The notes beneath the pieces were generated by a model. The model was not told the origin of the DNA, searched no databases, and saw only the letters and a list, made by a program, of their open reading frames with translations. From Pelagibacterium sediminicola (GTDB lineage Bacteria > Pseudomonadota > Alphaproteobacteria > Rhizobiales > Devosiaceae), in contig NZ_QMEL01000003.1 of assembly GCF_003390885.1 (NCBI RefSeq), forward strand, positions 372,001 to 436,000: DNA of 64,000 bases, given 5' to 3'. How positions within the stretch are numbered: position 1 is the stretch's first letter; every line of letters starts with the position of its first letter. The translations under genes were made by a program, and so were the position numbers. Positions 17,210 through 25,757 of the stretch are shown piece after piece.

Positions 17210-18045
17210 ATTGGACCACACGCTACGGCGCTTCGCCCGACCAGATCGACAGCATGAACACGTCCGCGCTGCGCGGCGAATTTCTCATCGAATCGATCTT
17301 CGTGCCCGGCGAGGCGCGCATGGGCTATACCCATATCGACCGGATGGTGGTGGGCGGCATCGTGCCAACCCGCCAGCCAATCGCCATCAGCGACGGCACG
17401 GAAGTGGGAACGGACCATTTCTTCGATGCGCGCGAGGCGGGCATTGCCAATCTCGGCCTTGGCACGGGGGCCATCACGGTGGACGGCGAGACGTTTGAGC
17501 TTGCCTCGCGCGACGTGCTTTATATCGGGCGCGGCGCCAAAGATGTGCAGCTTCGTTCAGCCGATGCCGACAATCCCGCGCTGTTCTATCTCAATTCGGT
17601 CCCGGCGGGTGCCGATATCGCGCACCGGCTGATCACGCGGGCGCAATCGAAGATGGTTTCGTTCGGAACGCCCGAAAAGGCCAACCACCGCGATCTGCGC
17701 ATGTACATCCACCCCGAGGTCGCGCCCTCCTGTCTATTGCTGATGGGGATCACCGATCCCTCTCCGGGCAATGTGTGGAACACCATGCCTCCGCACCTGC
17801 ATGAGCGGCGCATGGAGGCTTACCTTTATTTCGATATGTCCGAGGAGGACCGGGTGTTCCATTTCATGGGCCGCCCCGACAATACCCGCCATCTGGTCGT
17901 CGCCAGCGGCGATGTCGTCCTTTCTCCCGCATGGTCGATCCATATGGGCGCAGGCACCGGTCCCTATGCCTTCGTCTGGGGCATGACGGGGGAAAACCAA
18001 GTCTATCAGGATGTCGATCCCGTGCCGGTAAAGGACCTCAGATGA
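17206..18045 (+). CDS. kduI: 5-keto-4-deoxyuronate isomerase (KduI)
   Basis: 279 residues, the family's usual size. The zinc ligands of E. coli KduI (H196, H198, E203, H245) are matched one position later: His197, His199 and Glu204 in PHLHERRMEAYLYF and His246 in WSIHMGAG. It converts 5-keto-4-deoxyuronate, released by the GH105 enzyme upstream, to the substrate of KduD. It overlaps by 4 bases with both neighbours. Confidence 0.97.
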   Translation: MNWTTRYGASPDQIDSMNTSALRGEFLIESIFVPGEARMGYTHIDRMVVGGIVPTRQPIAISDGTEVGTDHFFDAREAGIANLGLGTGAITVDGETFELASRDVLYIGRGAKDVQLRSADADNPALFYLNSVPAGADIAHRLITRAQSKMVSFGTPEKANHRDLRMYIHPEVAPSCLLLMGITDPSPGNVWNTMPPHLHERRMEAYLYFDMSEEDRVFHFMGRPDNTRHLVVASGDVVLSPAWSIHMGAGTGPYAFVWGMTGENQVYQDVDPVPVKDLR

Positions 18046-20528
18046 CACGACTGGCGCGGACGCTCGATATTGGCGAACCGGTCACGCTTTGGCGGCACTC
18101 AGCCGTCAGCGCGGAGCCGTTCGACGTGCCCGAGCGCCCCATGGAAGGCGAGATGGACCCGTTCTTTTTTCTCACGCGGGAAAAGAACTTCATCCCCCAT
18201 GAATATCCGTGCCGTACTGATTTTGCCCAAATCTACCGCGACAAGCGGCCCGACGAGCGCACAACCGGTGCCCCCGACACAGTCTGGCTGGGGTTCGGCT
18301 CCCCGCGTCTCGATCTTTCGGGCTTCTGGTTCCGCGCCACGCGCATCGCCGCCCGCGCCGAAACGCTGGTCCGGACCAAGGCCGCCGGCCCTGCCCACTT
18401 CCGGCTCGCCACCTGCGGCGGCGCGATTCTCAAGGTCAACGGAAACGAAGTGCTGTGGACCGGGGAATATCGTCGCAATTTCGAGACCGGTGCTGAAATC
18501 GAAGTCGATCTCCAGGCCGGCGAAAACCGCATCGAGGTGTTTTTCGACGATCTGGCCGAGCGCGATACGCGGTTCTATATCGAGCTCGACTATCTCGCCG
18601 GGCCCGCTGCCGATCAGGCCATTCCCGTCGATTGCCCGCCCGAGGATGCGGCGGCCATCGAAGCGGCGCTCGATGCGTTTCACTTCCCCCGCGCTACCCA
18701 TGACGGGGTCGATGTGCGCCTCGTGCTGCCCCATCCGCTCGGTGTCGCGGCGGAAGCCGAGATTACGGTCGAGGGCGATTTCATGTCGCACGATCCCATG
18801 GCGCCGATCCGGCACACGCTGTCGTCCGACGCCACAGTGATCGATCTCGGCCCGGCTGACGAACTGCCCGCCGATTTCCGCCATTTCATCCTGCGCCTTT
18901 CCACCGGCGGATTCACCGCAAGCCGGGTGTTCGGCACAGAAATTTCTCACGCCCGCAAGCAAGGCCAGGCCCCCGATACCATTGCGGCACGGATCGCCGA
19001 AGCGCTGACTGCAGTCGCCGAGGGCGGGGAAGCCGATGCCGTGGGCGCGCTGGCCCGCCTCGCGCTGGGCGATGGGGGTGAAAAGACGCGTGCCATGATC
19101 GGCGCGGCGGTGGAGCGCATCGATGCGTGCTGGGATTGCGCCGATTTCGCACTCGTGCCGCTCATCTGGTGCCGCACCCGCTGGCCCGAACTGCTGGGCG
19201 AGCAATTCTGCGCACGCATCGACGAGACGATCCTTGGCTATCGCTACTGGATGGACGAGCCGGGCAATGACGTGCAGTGGTATTTTTCGGAAAACCACGC
19301 GCTGCTGTTTCATACCGCCGCCCATCTGGGCGGGGCACTCCTGCCCGACGCCACCTTCAGGCGCTCGGGCCGCACGGGCCGCGAGCAATCGCGAATCGGG
19401 CTGGAACGGCTCGAAAAGTGGATGGATCATTTCGAGGCGTGGGAAATGGCCGAATTCAACTCGGCTCCCTATTTCCCCATCGATCTCAAGGGGCTGACGG
19501 CGCTCTTTGCGCTATCCCCCGATGCGCGCCTGCGCGAACGGGCCGGACGCGGCATCGCGCGGCTCATCGAACTGGTCGCCAATTCCGCCCATCAGGGCGT
19601 GCTGACTGCCGCCCAGGGGCGCAGCTACGAGCACACCCTGCGCGGGACGACTACGCTTGAGCTTTCCGCGATCGCACGCATGTTGTGGGGCAAGGGCAGC
19701 TATGGCGCGCGCTTTCATGCAACACCCCAGCTTGCACTATGCCTCAGGGATCATGAGCTGGACCTACCCGAACTCAAGGACCGTGCGTGCCTTTCGGGCG
19801 ACGAGGCGCAGGAATGGCGCTTTGCGCAGGGCGAGAACAGCTTTGCGCGCCTTTACCATCACAAGAGCGCTGACCATGCGATGGGAAGCACCGTCGCCTA
19901 TCGCTGGGGTGAATGGGGCTATCAGGAAACGCTCATCCACGCCCGGCTCGGCACCAACGCGCAGGCGCAGGTGTGGATCAACCACCCCGGCGAGGTTATC
20001 CATTCGGGCTATGGCCGCCCCTCGTATTGGGGCGGGTCGGCCTCGATCCCCCGCGTGCAGCAATATCGCGATCTGGCCATCGTCGTCTTTAACGGGGTCG
20101 AGCCCCAGCCCGATTTCACCCATTGCTGGTTCCCCATGCCCGATTTCGACCGGGCGAGCCTGTCGGGCGATACCGCGCTGGCGTGCTCGGGCAGCGCCCA
20201 TCTGCTGTTGCGCGGGTCCGGCCCGTTTGAAATGGTCACCGAGGGCCCGACGCGCGGGCACGAATTGCGGCTCGCGGGCCGCAAGGGCTGGTGGTTGGTC
20301 CGGCTTGGGTCCGAAGCGATTCACGGCGGGGAGGCAGGCTTTGCCACGCGGTTCGGCCAGTTCGCGCCGCGCGAGGAGCATGGACGGCTGGTGATCGATG
20401 ATCCCGATTACGGGCCGGTCATATTTCACGCCGATGGGGTGGTGGAGGCCGAAGGCCGCCGCATCGATCCTGACGAAATGACGGTTTCGGGTACGCGGGA
20501 GGCCCTGCCCCGCGGCCCTATTTCATAG
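18042..20528 (+). CDS. Unrecognised 828-residue protein, candidate carbohydrate-active enzyme
   Basis: Start ATG overlaps the kduI stop. No signal peptide or membrane segment is visible. Residues about 85-185 look like a beta-sandwich sugar-binding module (FRLATCGGAILKVNGNEVLW, then a beta strand pattern to FYIELDY). Residues 310-570 are helical and rich in aromatic and acidic residues, including VQWYFSENHALLFHTAAHLG at 411-430, the WEMAEFNSAPYFPIDLKG stretch at 467-484 and GRSYEHTLRGTTTLE at 526-540. The C-terminal third is beta-rich. This alpha-toroid plus beta-sheet plan recalls polysaccharide lyases and some hydrolases, and the operon (GH105, KduI, importer) points to uronide cleavage in the cytoplasm. 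I do not recognise the family, so function is inference only. Confidence 0.72.
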   Translation: MTRLARTLDIGEPVTLWRHSAVSAEPFDVPERPMEGEMDPFFFLTREKNFIPHEYPCRTDFAQIYRDKRPDERTTGAPDTVWLGFGSPRLDLSGFWFRATRIAARAETLVRTKAAGPAHFRLATCGGAILKVNGNEVLWTGEYRRNFETGAEIEVDLQAGENRIEVFFDDLAERDTRFYIELDYLAGPAADQAIPVDCPPEDAAAIEAALDAFHFPRATHDGVDVRLVLPHPLGVAAEAEITVEGDFMSHDPMAPIRHTLSSDATVIDLGPADELPADFRHFILRLSTGGFTASRVFGTEISHARKQGQAPDTIAARIAEALTAVAEGGEADAVGALARLALGDGGEKTRAMIGAAVERIDACWDCADFALVPLIWCRTRWPELLGEQFCARIDETILGYRYWMDEPGNDVQWYFSENHALLFHTAAHLGGALLPDATFRRSGRTGREQSRIGLERLEKWMDHFEAWEMAEFNSAPYFPIDLKGLTALFALSPDARLRERAGRGIARLIELVANSAHQGVLTAAQGRSYEHTLRGTTTLELSAIARMLWGKGSYGARFHATPQLALCLRDHELDLPELKDRACLSGDEAQEWRFAQGENSFARLYHHKSADHAMGSTVAYRWGEWGYQETLIHARLGTNAQAQVWINHPGEVIHSGYGRPSYWGGSASIPRVQQYRDLAIVVFNGVEPQPDFTHCWFPMPDFDRASLSGDTALACSGSAHLLLRGSGPFEMVTEGPTRGHELRLAGRKGWWLVRLGSEAIHGGEAGFATRFGQFAPREEHGRLVIDDPDYGPVIFHADGVVEAEGRRIDPDEMTVSGTREALPRGPIS

Positions 20529-20584
20529 GCAGGGCGTCCTATGGTGGCCCGTTTGGGCCGACAGTCTCAGGGAGGAGACACACA

Positions 20585-21856
20585 ATGAAGACGATTTTGC
20601 TTTCCGGCGTCGCACTGGCCGTCCTGGCCTCGGGCGCCATTGCACAGAATGTCACGGAAGTGCGCATCATGTGGTATTCAGACGGCAATGAAGGCGAGGT
20701 CATCGCCGACCTTCTCGACCGCTTCGAGCAGAATAACCCCGATATCGATATCGTGCTCGACAATGTCGCCTATCAGGTGATCATGGAGCAGCTTCCCATC
20801 CAGCTCGCCGCCGGGGAAGGCCCCGACATCGCGCGGGTGACCAACCTCAAGGCCCAGGCCGAACACTGGATTGACCTGCGCCCCCATGTGGCCGATCCGG
20901 CCTATTGGGACGAGAACTTCGGCGGCCGCTTCGACTGGATACGCAAAGACGGGTCCGATGCCATCCCCGGCTATATGACCCAGCTCACCCTTACCGGCGG
21001 TTTTGCCAATGCGACCCTGTTCGAGCAGGCGGGCGTCGAGCTTCCCGGACCGGGCGCGACCTGGGACGAATGGATCGAAGCCAGCCGGCAGGTGATGGAA
21101 GATCAGGGGCTGCCTGCCGCTTTCGCCATTGATCGCTCGGGCCATCGCGTTGCCGGACCGTCCATCTCCTATGGCGCCAATTTCATAGCCGATGACGGGA
21201 TGCCCGCCCCGATCGACGATGGCGCCATGGCGTATCTGTCCCGCCTCGCGGAATGGACCGAACAGGGCCTGATGCTTCCTGAAGTGTGGGTCTCTGCCGC
21301 CGGCACTACCTATCGCGCCGCGGCCGACGACTTCATCAACGCCCAGATCCCGTTCTACTATTCGGGCTCGTGGCAAGTCTCGAACCTGTCGAGCAAGATC
21401 GGCGACGCTTTTGACTGGGTGATGATCGGTTCGCCCTGCGGCGATGCCGGGTGTTCGGGCATGGCGGGCGGTGCGGCGCTTGTCGGAATCAAGTATACTC
21501 AGCATCCAGAAGAAGTCGCGCGCGTGATGGATTTCCTTGCTTCCGAGGATATCCTGCGTGAATTCAGCGAACGCACGCTGTTCCTTCCTGCCCATGCGGG
21601 CGTGGTCGCCAAGGGCGGGCTCGAGTTCCAGTCGGACGACCCGCTCGTTCCGCCTGCGCTCAACGCGTTCGTGGCGGCCTCCGCCGAAACCATGCCCGCC
21701 GCCGACGCCATGCCGGCCTGGGTCTGGGCCAACACCTATTACGGTGCGATCGTCACCCGCATCAGTCAGGTGATGGCCGGCGAACTCACCATGGAACAGG
21801 CACGCGAGTTGATCGACAGCGATGTTGCCGATCAGGTCGAGGCAGCCGGGCAGTAA
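20585..21856 (+). CDS. ABC sugar importer, periplasmic binding protein (family 1)
   Basis: 423 residues. Signal peptide at 1-20 (MKTILLSGVALAVLASGAIA, then QNVTEV). The mature start VRIMWYSDGNEGEVIADLLD and the later GPDIARV are typical of family 1 sugar-binding proteins. Ribosome site GGGAGGAG. It sits 56 bases after the 828-residue gene, within the same run of plus-strand genes, so oligo-uronide uptake is the likeliest role. The sulfoquinovose operon ends just beyond the ATPase gene, so a sulfoquinovoside substrate is an alternative. Confidence 0.92.
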   Translation: MKTILLSGVALAVLASGAIAQNVTEVRIMWYSDGNEGEVIADLLDRFEQNNPDIDIVLDNVAYQVIMEQLPIQLAAGEGPDIARVTNLKAQAEHWIDLRPHVADPAYWDENFGGRFDWIRKDGSDAIPGYMTQLTLTGGFANATLFEQAGVELPGPGATWDEWIEASRQVMEDQGLPAAFAIDRSGHRVAGPSISYGANFIADDGMPAPIDDGAMAYLSRLAEWTEQGLMLPEVWVSAAGTTYRAAADDFINAQIPFYYSGSWQVSNLSSKIGDAFDWVMIGSPCGDAGCSGMAGGAALVGIKYTQHPEEVARVMDFLASEDILREFSERTLFLPAHAGVVAKGGLEFQSDDPLVPPALNAFVAASAETMPAADAMPAWVWANTYYGAIVTRISQVMAGELTMEQARELIDSDVADQVEAAGQ

Positions 21857-21859
21857 GCC

Positions 21860-22870
21860 ATGGCACGGTTCGGTGAAACTGTGGGACGGGTGGCAACATT
21901 GCCACTCGTCCTCATTGCCCGGGCCTTCGATCCGGTGCTGCGTCTGTGGCAGCGCGGAACGGGCACCGGCGGGATGGTCGCATTTTTCCTCCTTCCGAAC
22001 ATGGCGATCTTCGGCGTGTTCGTCATCATTCCGCTGGTGCTCAACTTCGTGTATTCGTTGACGGGCGGCACCAATATCCTGTTGGGAGACCGCAGTTTCA
22101 TCGGCTTTGGCCAATATGGCCGCCTGCTTGAATGCGGCAATTATCTCCAGCCGCTCACCTGCCGCGAGGACCAGTTCTGGACAGCGGTGCGCAATACGTC
22201 GCTGTTCGTGCTGTTTCAGGTGAGCCTGATGGTCTGCGTGAGCATGATCACGGCGCTGATCCTCAACCGCAACATCGCGGGGCGCGGGTTCTTTCGTGCA
22301 GTCTTTTTCTTTCCCGTCCTTTTATCCCCGGTCGTCGTCGGCCTGATCTGGCGCTGGATTCTCCAGCGACAGGGGCTGATGAACCTGATCGTTACCAATC
22401 TGGGCTTTGATCCCGTCGTCTGGCTCAACGACCGGTTCTTCGCCTTTGCCGCCGCCATCGGCGTTTCCACATGGGCGCATATGGGGTTTTATACCCTCAT
22501 CCTGCTGGCTGGATTGCAGGCCATCCCCAAGGATCTTTATGAGGCCGCCGAAATGGACGCGACGCCACCGGCGCGCGTCTTCTGGCGGATCACGCTGCCG
22601 CTGCTCGGGCCGAACCTGGCCGTGGTTCTGGTGCTGGCGCTTATCCGGGGCGTCCAGATTTTCGATGAAGCCTATGTACTGACCGGCGGCGGGCCGGGCA
22701 CCAGCACGCTGTTCCTCACCCAGTATATTTATGAGGTGGGCTTTGCTTCCTTCCTGCGCAATCCGGGGCTGGCCGCTGCCGCCTCGATCCTCATGGGGCT
22801 CGTACTGGTCGTCCTCACGCTGATCCAGCTCGGACTGTCGAGGCGCGCCGAAAGGGGCAACACACGATGA
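21860..22870 (+). CDS. ABC sugar importer, permease (MalF/UgpA type)
   Basis: 336 residues with an unusually long N-terminal cytoplasmic lead, then six membrane segments. The EAA loop, which docks to the ATPase, reads EAAEMDATPPARVFWRITLP. The late segment FDEAYVLTGGGPGTSTLFLT is characteristic of MalF-type subunits. The start lies 3 bases after the binding-protein stop. Confidence 0.93.
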   Translation: MARFGETVGRVATLPLVLIARAFDPVLRLWQRGTGTGGMVAFFLLPNMAIFGVFVIIPLVLNFVYSLTGGTNILLGDRSFIGFGQYGRLLECGNYLQPLTCREDQFWTAVRNTSLFVLFQVSLMVCVSMITALILNRNIAGRGFFRAVFFFPVLLSPVVVGLIWRWILQRQGLMNLIVTNLGFDPVVWLNDRFFAFAAAIGVSTWAHMGFYTLILLAGLQAIPKDLYEAAEMDATPPARVFWRITLPLLGPNLAVVLVLALIRGVQIFDEAYVLTGGGPGTSTLFLTQYIYEVGFASFLRNPGLAAAASILMGLVLVVLTLIQLGLSRRAERGNTR

Positions 22871-23922
22871 GCGCGATCAAGAACTTCATCTTTCGCAGGC
22901 GCGGCCGCGACGGTGGCTGGCACTGGACCGACATCGTCACCTGGGTCTGGCTGATCGGCGGCACGATTCTCATGTTCGGCCCCGCCCTGTGGCTGGTGTC
23001 CTCATCGTTCAAGGGCCCGGCCCAACTCGCCGAATTCCCGCCAACCCTCCTGCCCTATGTGCAGGAGGTGGCAACAGTCGAGGGCCACGATGCGCCCCTG
23101 CCGCTCTTTGAAGCTACCATGGAAGACGGCACGACACGCATATTGGCCGAAATACGCCGCATCGGGACTTCGGCGCAGATGGTCGATCCCGCCGATCCCG
23201 GCGAAAGGATCAGCGTGCGCCTCACCGACCGGACGCCGCTGCGCGAGGTAGGACTGGCAGTAGACAATTACGTCGATCCGTTCCTTTCGTTCGATTTCAT
23301 GCGCTATCTGGGCAATTCGGTGTTCGTGACGATGGCCGCGACCTTCCTGACGCTGCTCACCAACTCCATGGCCGCCTACGCGCTCTCCAAATACCGCTTC
23401 CGCGGGCGCGACGCGGTGATGCTTTTGATCATCGGCACGTTGATGGTGCCGCTTTCGGTGATCCTCGTGCCGCTCTATTCAGTGGTGAGCGCCGTGGGGC
23501 TGCTCAACTCGCTCTGGGGGGTGATCCTGCCCACCATCGCAACGCCCACCGGCGTGTTCCTTTTGCGCCAATACATGCTGACCATCCCCGACGAACTGAT
23601 CGAGGCGGCCCGCATGGACCACGCCTCCGAATGGCAGATCTACTGGCGGATCATCCTGCCGCTCGCCGCACCGGCGCTCGCCGTGCTCGCCATCTTCTCG
23701 GTCGTCTGGCGCTGGAACGATTTCCTCTGGCCGTTGATCGTCCTGTCGCGCCGCGAGCTTTATACGCTGCAGATCGGGCTCAACACCTATGCGGGGGAAC
23801 TCAACGTCCAGTGGCACTACATCCTCGCCATGACCGTGGTGACGATGATCCCCGTGGTTCTGGTGTTCATTTTCCTGCAGCGCTTCATCACCACCGGCAT
23901 TGCCGGGGCGGGCATCAAATAG
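22867..23922 (+). CDS. ABC sugar importer, permease (MalG type) with extra periplasmic domain
   Basis: 351 residues, longer than the usual 270-300. After the first membrane segment (about 27-46) a soluble insertion of about 80 residues (60-140: VEGHDAPLPLFEATMEDG to REVGLAVDN) precedes the remaining five segments. EAA loop: EAARMDHASEWQIYWRIILP. It overlaps the partner permease by 4 bases. The insertion, which should be periplasmic, could contact the binding protein. Confidence 0.92.
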   Translation: MSAIKNFIFRRRGRDGGWHWTDIVTWVWLIGGTILMFGPALWLVSSSFKGPAQLAEFPPTLLPYVQEVATVEGHDAPLPLFEATMEDGTTRILAEIRRIGTSAQMVDPADPGERISVRLTDRTPLREVGLAVDNYVDPFLSFDFMRYLGNSVFVTMAATFLTLLTNSMAAYALSKYRFRGRDAVMLLIIGTLMVPLSVILVPLYSVVSAVGLLNSLWGVILPTIATPTGVFLLRQYMLTIPDELIEAARMDHASEWQIYWRIILPLAAPALAVLAIFSVVWRWNDFLWPLIVLSRRELYTLQIGLNTYAGELNVQWHYILAMTVVTMIPVVLVFIFLQRFITTGIAGAGIK

Positions 23923-23931
23923 GAGGGGCGC

Positions 23932-24978
23932 ATGGGGCGCATCGCACTTGAAGGTATCCGCAAGTCCTTCGGCACGGTCGACGTGATCCACGGGATCGAC
24001 CTGGAGATCGGCGAAGGGGAACTCGTGGTTTTCGTCGGGCCGTCGGGCTGCGGGAAATCGACGCTGCTCCGGCTCATCGCCGGGCTCGACCAGCCGACCT
24101 CGGGGAAAATCGAGATCGATGGCGTGGACGTGACGCGCAAGGGCGCCGCCGATCGCGGCCTTGCCATGGTGTTCCAGTCCTACGCGCTCTATCCGCATAT
24201 GACGGTGCGCCAGAATCTCTCGTTCGGGCTCGAAAACGCGCGCATGCCCAAGGCGGAAATCGACCAGCGCGTCGAAGAAGCAGCCCGCATGCTCGACATC
24301 GGCGAGCTGCTCACGCGACGCCCCACCCAGCTTTCGGGCGGGCAGCGCCAGCGGGTGGCCATCGGCCGCGCCATTGTGCGCAACCCCACCGCGTTCCTCC
24401 TCGATGAACCGCTTTCCAACCTCGATGCCGAACTACGCGGCACCATGCGCGCTGAACTGGCGGCGCTCCACGCCCGGCTCGCCACCACCATGATCTACGT
24501 GACCCACGACCAGATCGAGGCCATGACGCTGGCCGACCGGATCGTCGTGCTGCGCAAGGGAAGGATCGAGCAGGTCGATACGCCCCTCAATCTTTACAAC
24601 AGGCCCCAGAACCTGTTCGTCGCCGGGTTCATCGGGGCTCCGAACATGAATTTCTTTGTGACCGAAGCAAAGTCCGGACGTGCCGCGCTGCCGGGCGGGG
24701 CCGAGGTCGTGCTGGATCATGCCGGGCCGGTAACCATCGGTATCCGCCCCCAGCACCTGCGTCTTGCCCAGGATAGCGAACGCGCCATCGCGGCCAAGGT
24801 CCATCTGGTCGAGGCGCTGGGCGCAGAAACGGTGGTGCACGCCTCGGCGGAAGGCGCGGGTTCGATCCTCACCGTGCTGGAGGGCCAGCCGCTGATCGAG
24901 CGCGGCGCGGAAATCCGCCTGGCCTTCGATGATGAAAACATCCACGCCTTCGACGCGGACGGGCAAAGGATCGGCTAA
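23932..24978 (+). CDS. ABC sugar importer, ATPase (MalK/UgpC type)
   Basis: 348 residues. Walker A GPSGCGKST at about 37-45, signature LSGGQRQRVAIGRA, Walker B FLLDEPLSNLD, H-loop YVTHD, and a C-terminal TOBE-type regulatory domain from about 240. Last gene of the plus-strand uronide run; its stop overlaps the stop of the convergent TauE/SafE gene by a few bases, leaving no room for a terminator between them. Confidence 0.95.
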   Translation: MGRIALEGIRKSFGTVDVIHGIDLEIGEGELVVFVGPSGCGKSTLLRLIAGLDQPTSGKIEIDGVDVTRKGAADRGLAMVFQSYALYPHMTVRQNLSFGLENARMPKAEIDQRVEEAARMLDIGELLTRRPTQLSGGQRQRVAIGRAIVRNPTAFLLDEPLSNLDAELRGTMRAELAALHARLATTMIYVTHDQIEAMTLADRIVVLRKGRIEQVDTPLNLYNRPQNLFVAGFIGAPNMNFFVTEAKSGRAALPGGAEVVLDHAGPVTIGIRPQHLRLAQDSERAIAAKVHLVEALGAETVVHASAEGAGSILTVLEGQPLIERGAEIRLAFDDENIHAFDADGQRIG

Positions 24979-25757
24979 CCGATCAACAGTGCTGCAAGGG
25001 GCGGCGCGCACAGTGCCAGCCCCGAAGCAAGGAGCAGGCTCGCCGCGATTCGGCGCAGGATCGCGGGGGGCACCGGGGGCGGAAATTTCTGCGCGGCGAA
25101 CGTACCCAGCCAGACCATGGGCACGGCGCCGGCGGCGGCCAGCCAGATGGGCGCGGAAACGCCCGTCGTTACAAGCACGAGCCCAAGCCGCACCACCGCG
25201 TTGATGAAGAATACGCTGACCAGCGTTGCGCGCACCATAGCGTGGGTAAAGGGCTGTCGATACATCTGCCAGATGATCGGCGGCCCGGCGGTCGAGAACA
25301 GCCCGCCCATGACGCCACCGACCAGCCCCGTGGCAATGAACGAAACCGGCCCGCTCCGCTCTGCCCGCGCCTGCGGCCGGCTCAGCATCTGGAGCGATGC
25401 AAAAAGGATCAGCGCCCCGAGGATGAGCGCCAGTGCGGAAAGCGCGGTCGCGGCGAGATAGAGCAAGAGGCCGTAACCGATAGCCAGCCCCGGCAGAGTG
25501 CCGAACAGCAACAGGCCAAGCCCCTTCCGGTCAATCTCGCGCCAGTCCTTGCGCAGCACCATCATGCCGTTGAAGATCACCAACAGATTGGCAACAATGG
25601 CCGCCTCGGGCAGCGGGACAAGTCCAAACAGCCCGACCGCCCCCATCAGGATCAGCCCGAAGGCAAAGCCCGTCAGCGTCTGGACCCACGCGGCTCCACC
25701 GGCAACCAGCCAGAGAAAAACCAGTTGCGGGGTAAGGATTTCGCTCCAAAAGATCAT
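24975..25757 (-). CDS. TauE/SafE-family membrane exporter of the sulfo-ED operon
   Basis: 260 residues with about eight hydrophobic segments. TauE/SafE features: the first-repeat AAWVQTLTGFAFGLILMGAV and the second-repeat GLVGGVMGGLFSTAGPPIIW. Family members move sulfite or organosulfonates. It begins right after the stop of the sulfoquinovosidase gene with no gap, so it is the last gene of that operon. Export of the C3-sulfonate end product (for example sulfolactate) is the likely role, by analogy with known sulfoglycolysis loci. Confidence 0.88.
   Translation of the reverse strand: MIFWSEILTPQLVFLWLVAGGAAWVQTLTGFAFGLILMGAVGLFGLVPLPEAAIVANLLVIFNGMMVLRKDWREIDRKGLGLLLFGTLPGLAIGYGLLLYLAATALSALALILGALILFASLQMLSRPQARAERSGPVSFIATGLVGGVMGGLFSTAGPPIIWQMYRQPFTHAMVRATLVSVFFINAVVRLGLVLVTTGVSAPIWLAAAGAVPMVWLGTFAAQKFPPPVPPAILRRIAASLLLASGLALCAPPLAALLIG

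Noticed and set aside
18099-19430. Minus-strand open frame of 443 codons
   Set aside because: It mirrors the 828-residue gene, which is coupled to kduI by an ATGA overlap; the mirror frame has no ribosome site or motifs.
20678-22114. Minus-strand open frame of 478 codons
   Set aside because: Antisense to a clear binding-protein gene and the start of its permease; composition is His/Gly/Arg-rich as expected for a shadow frame.
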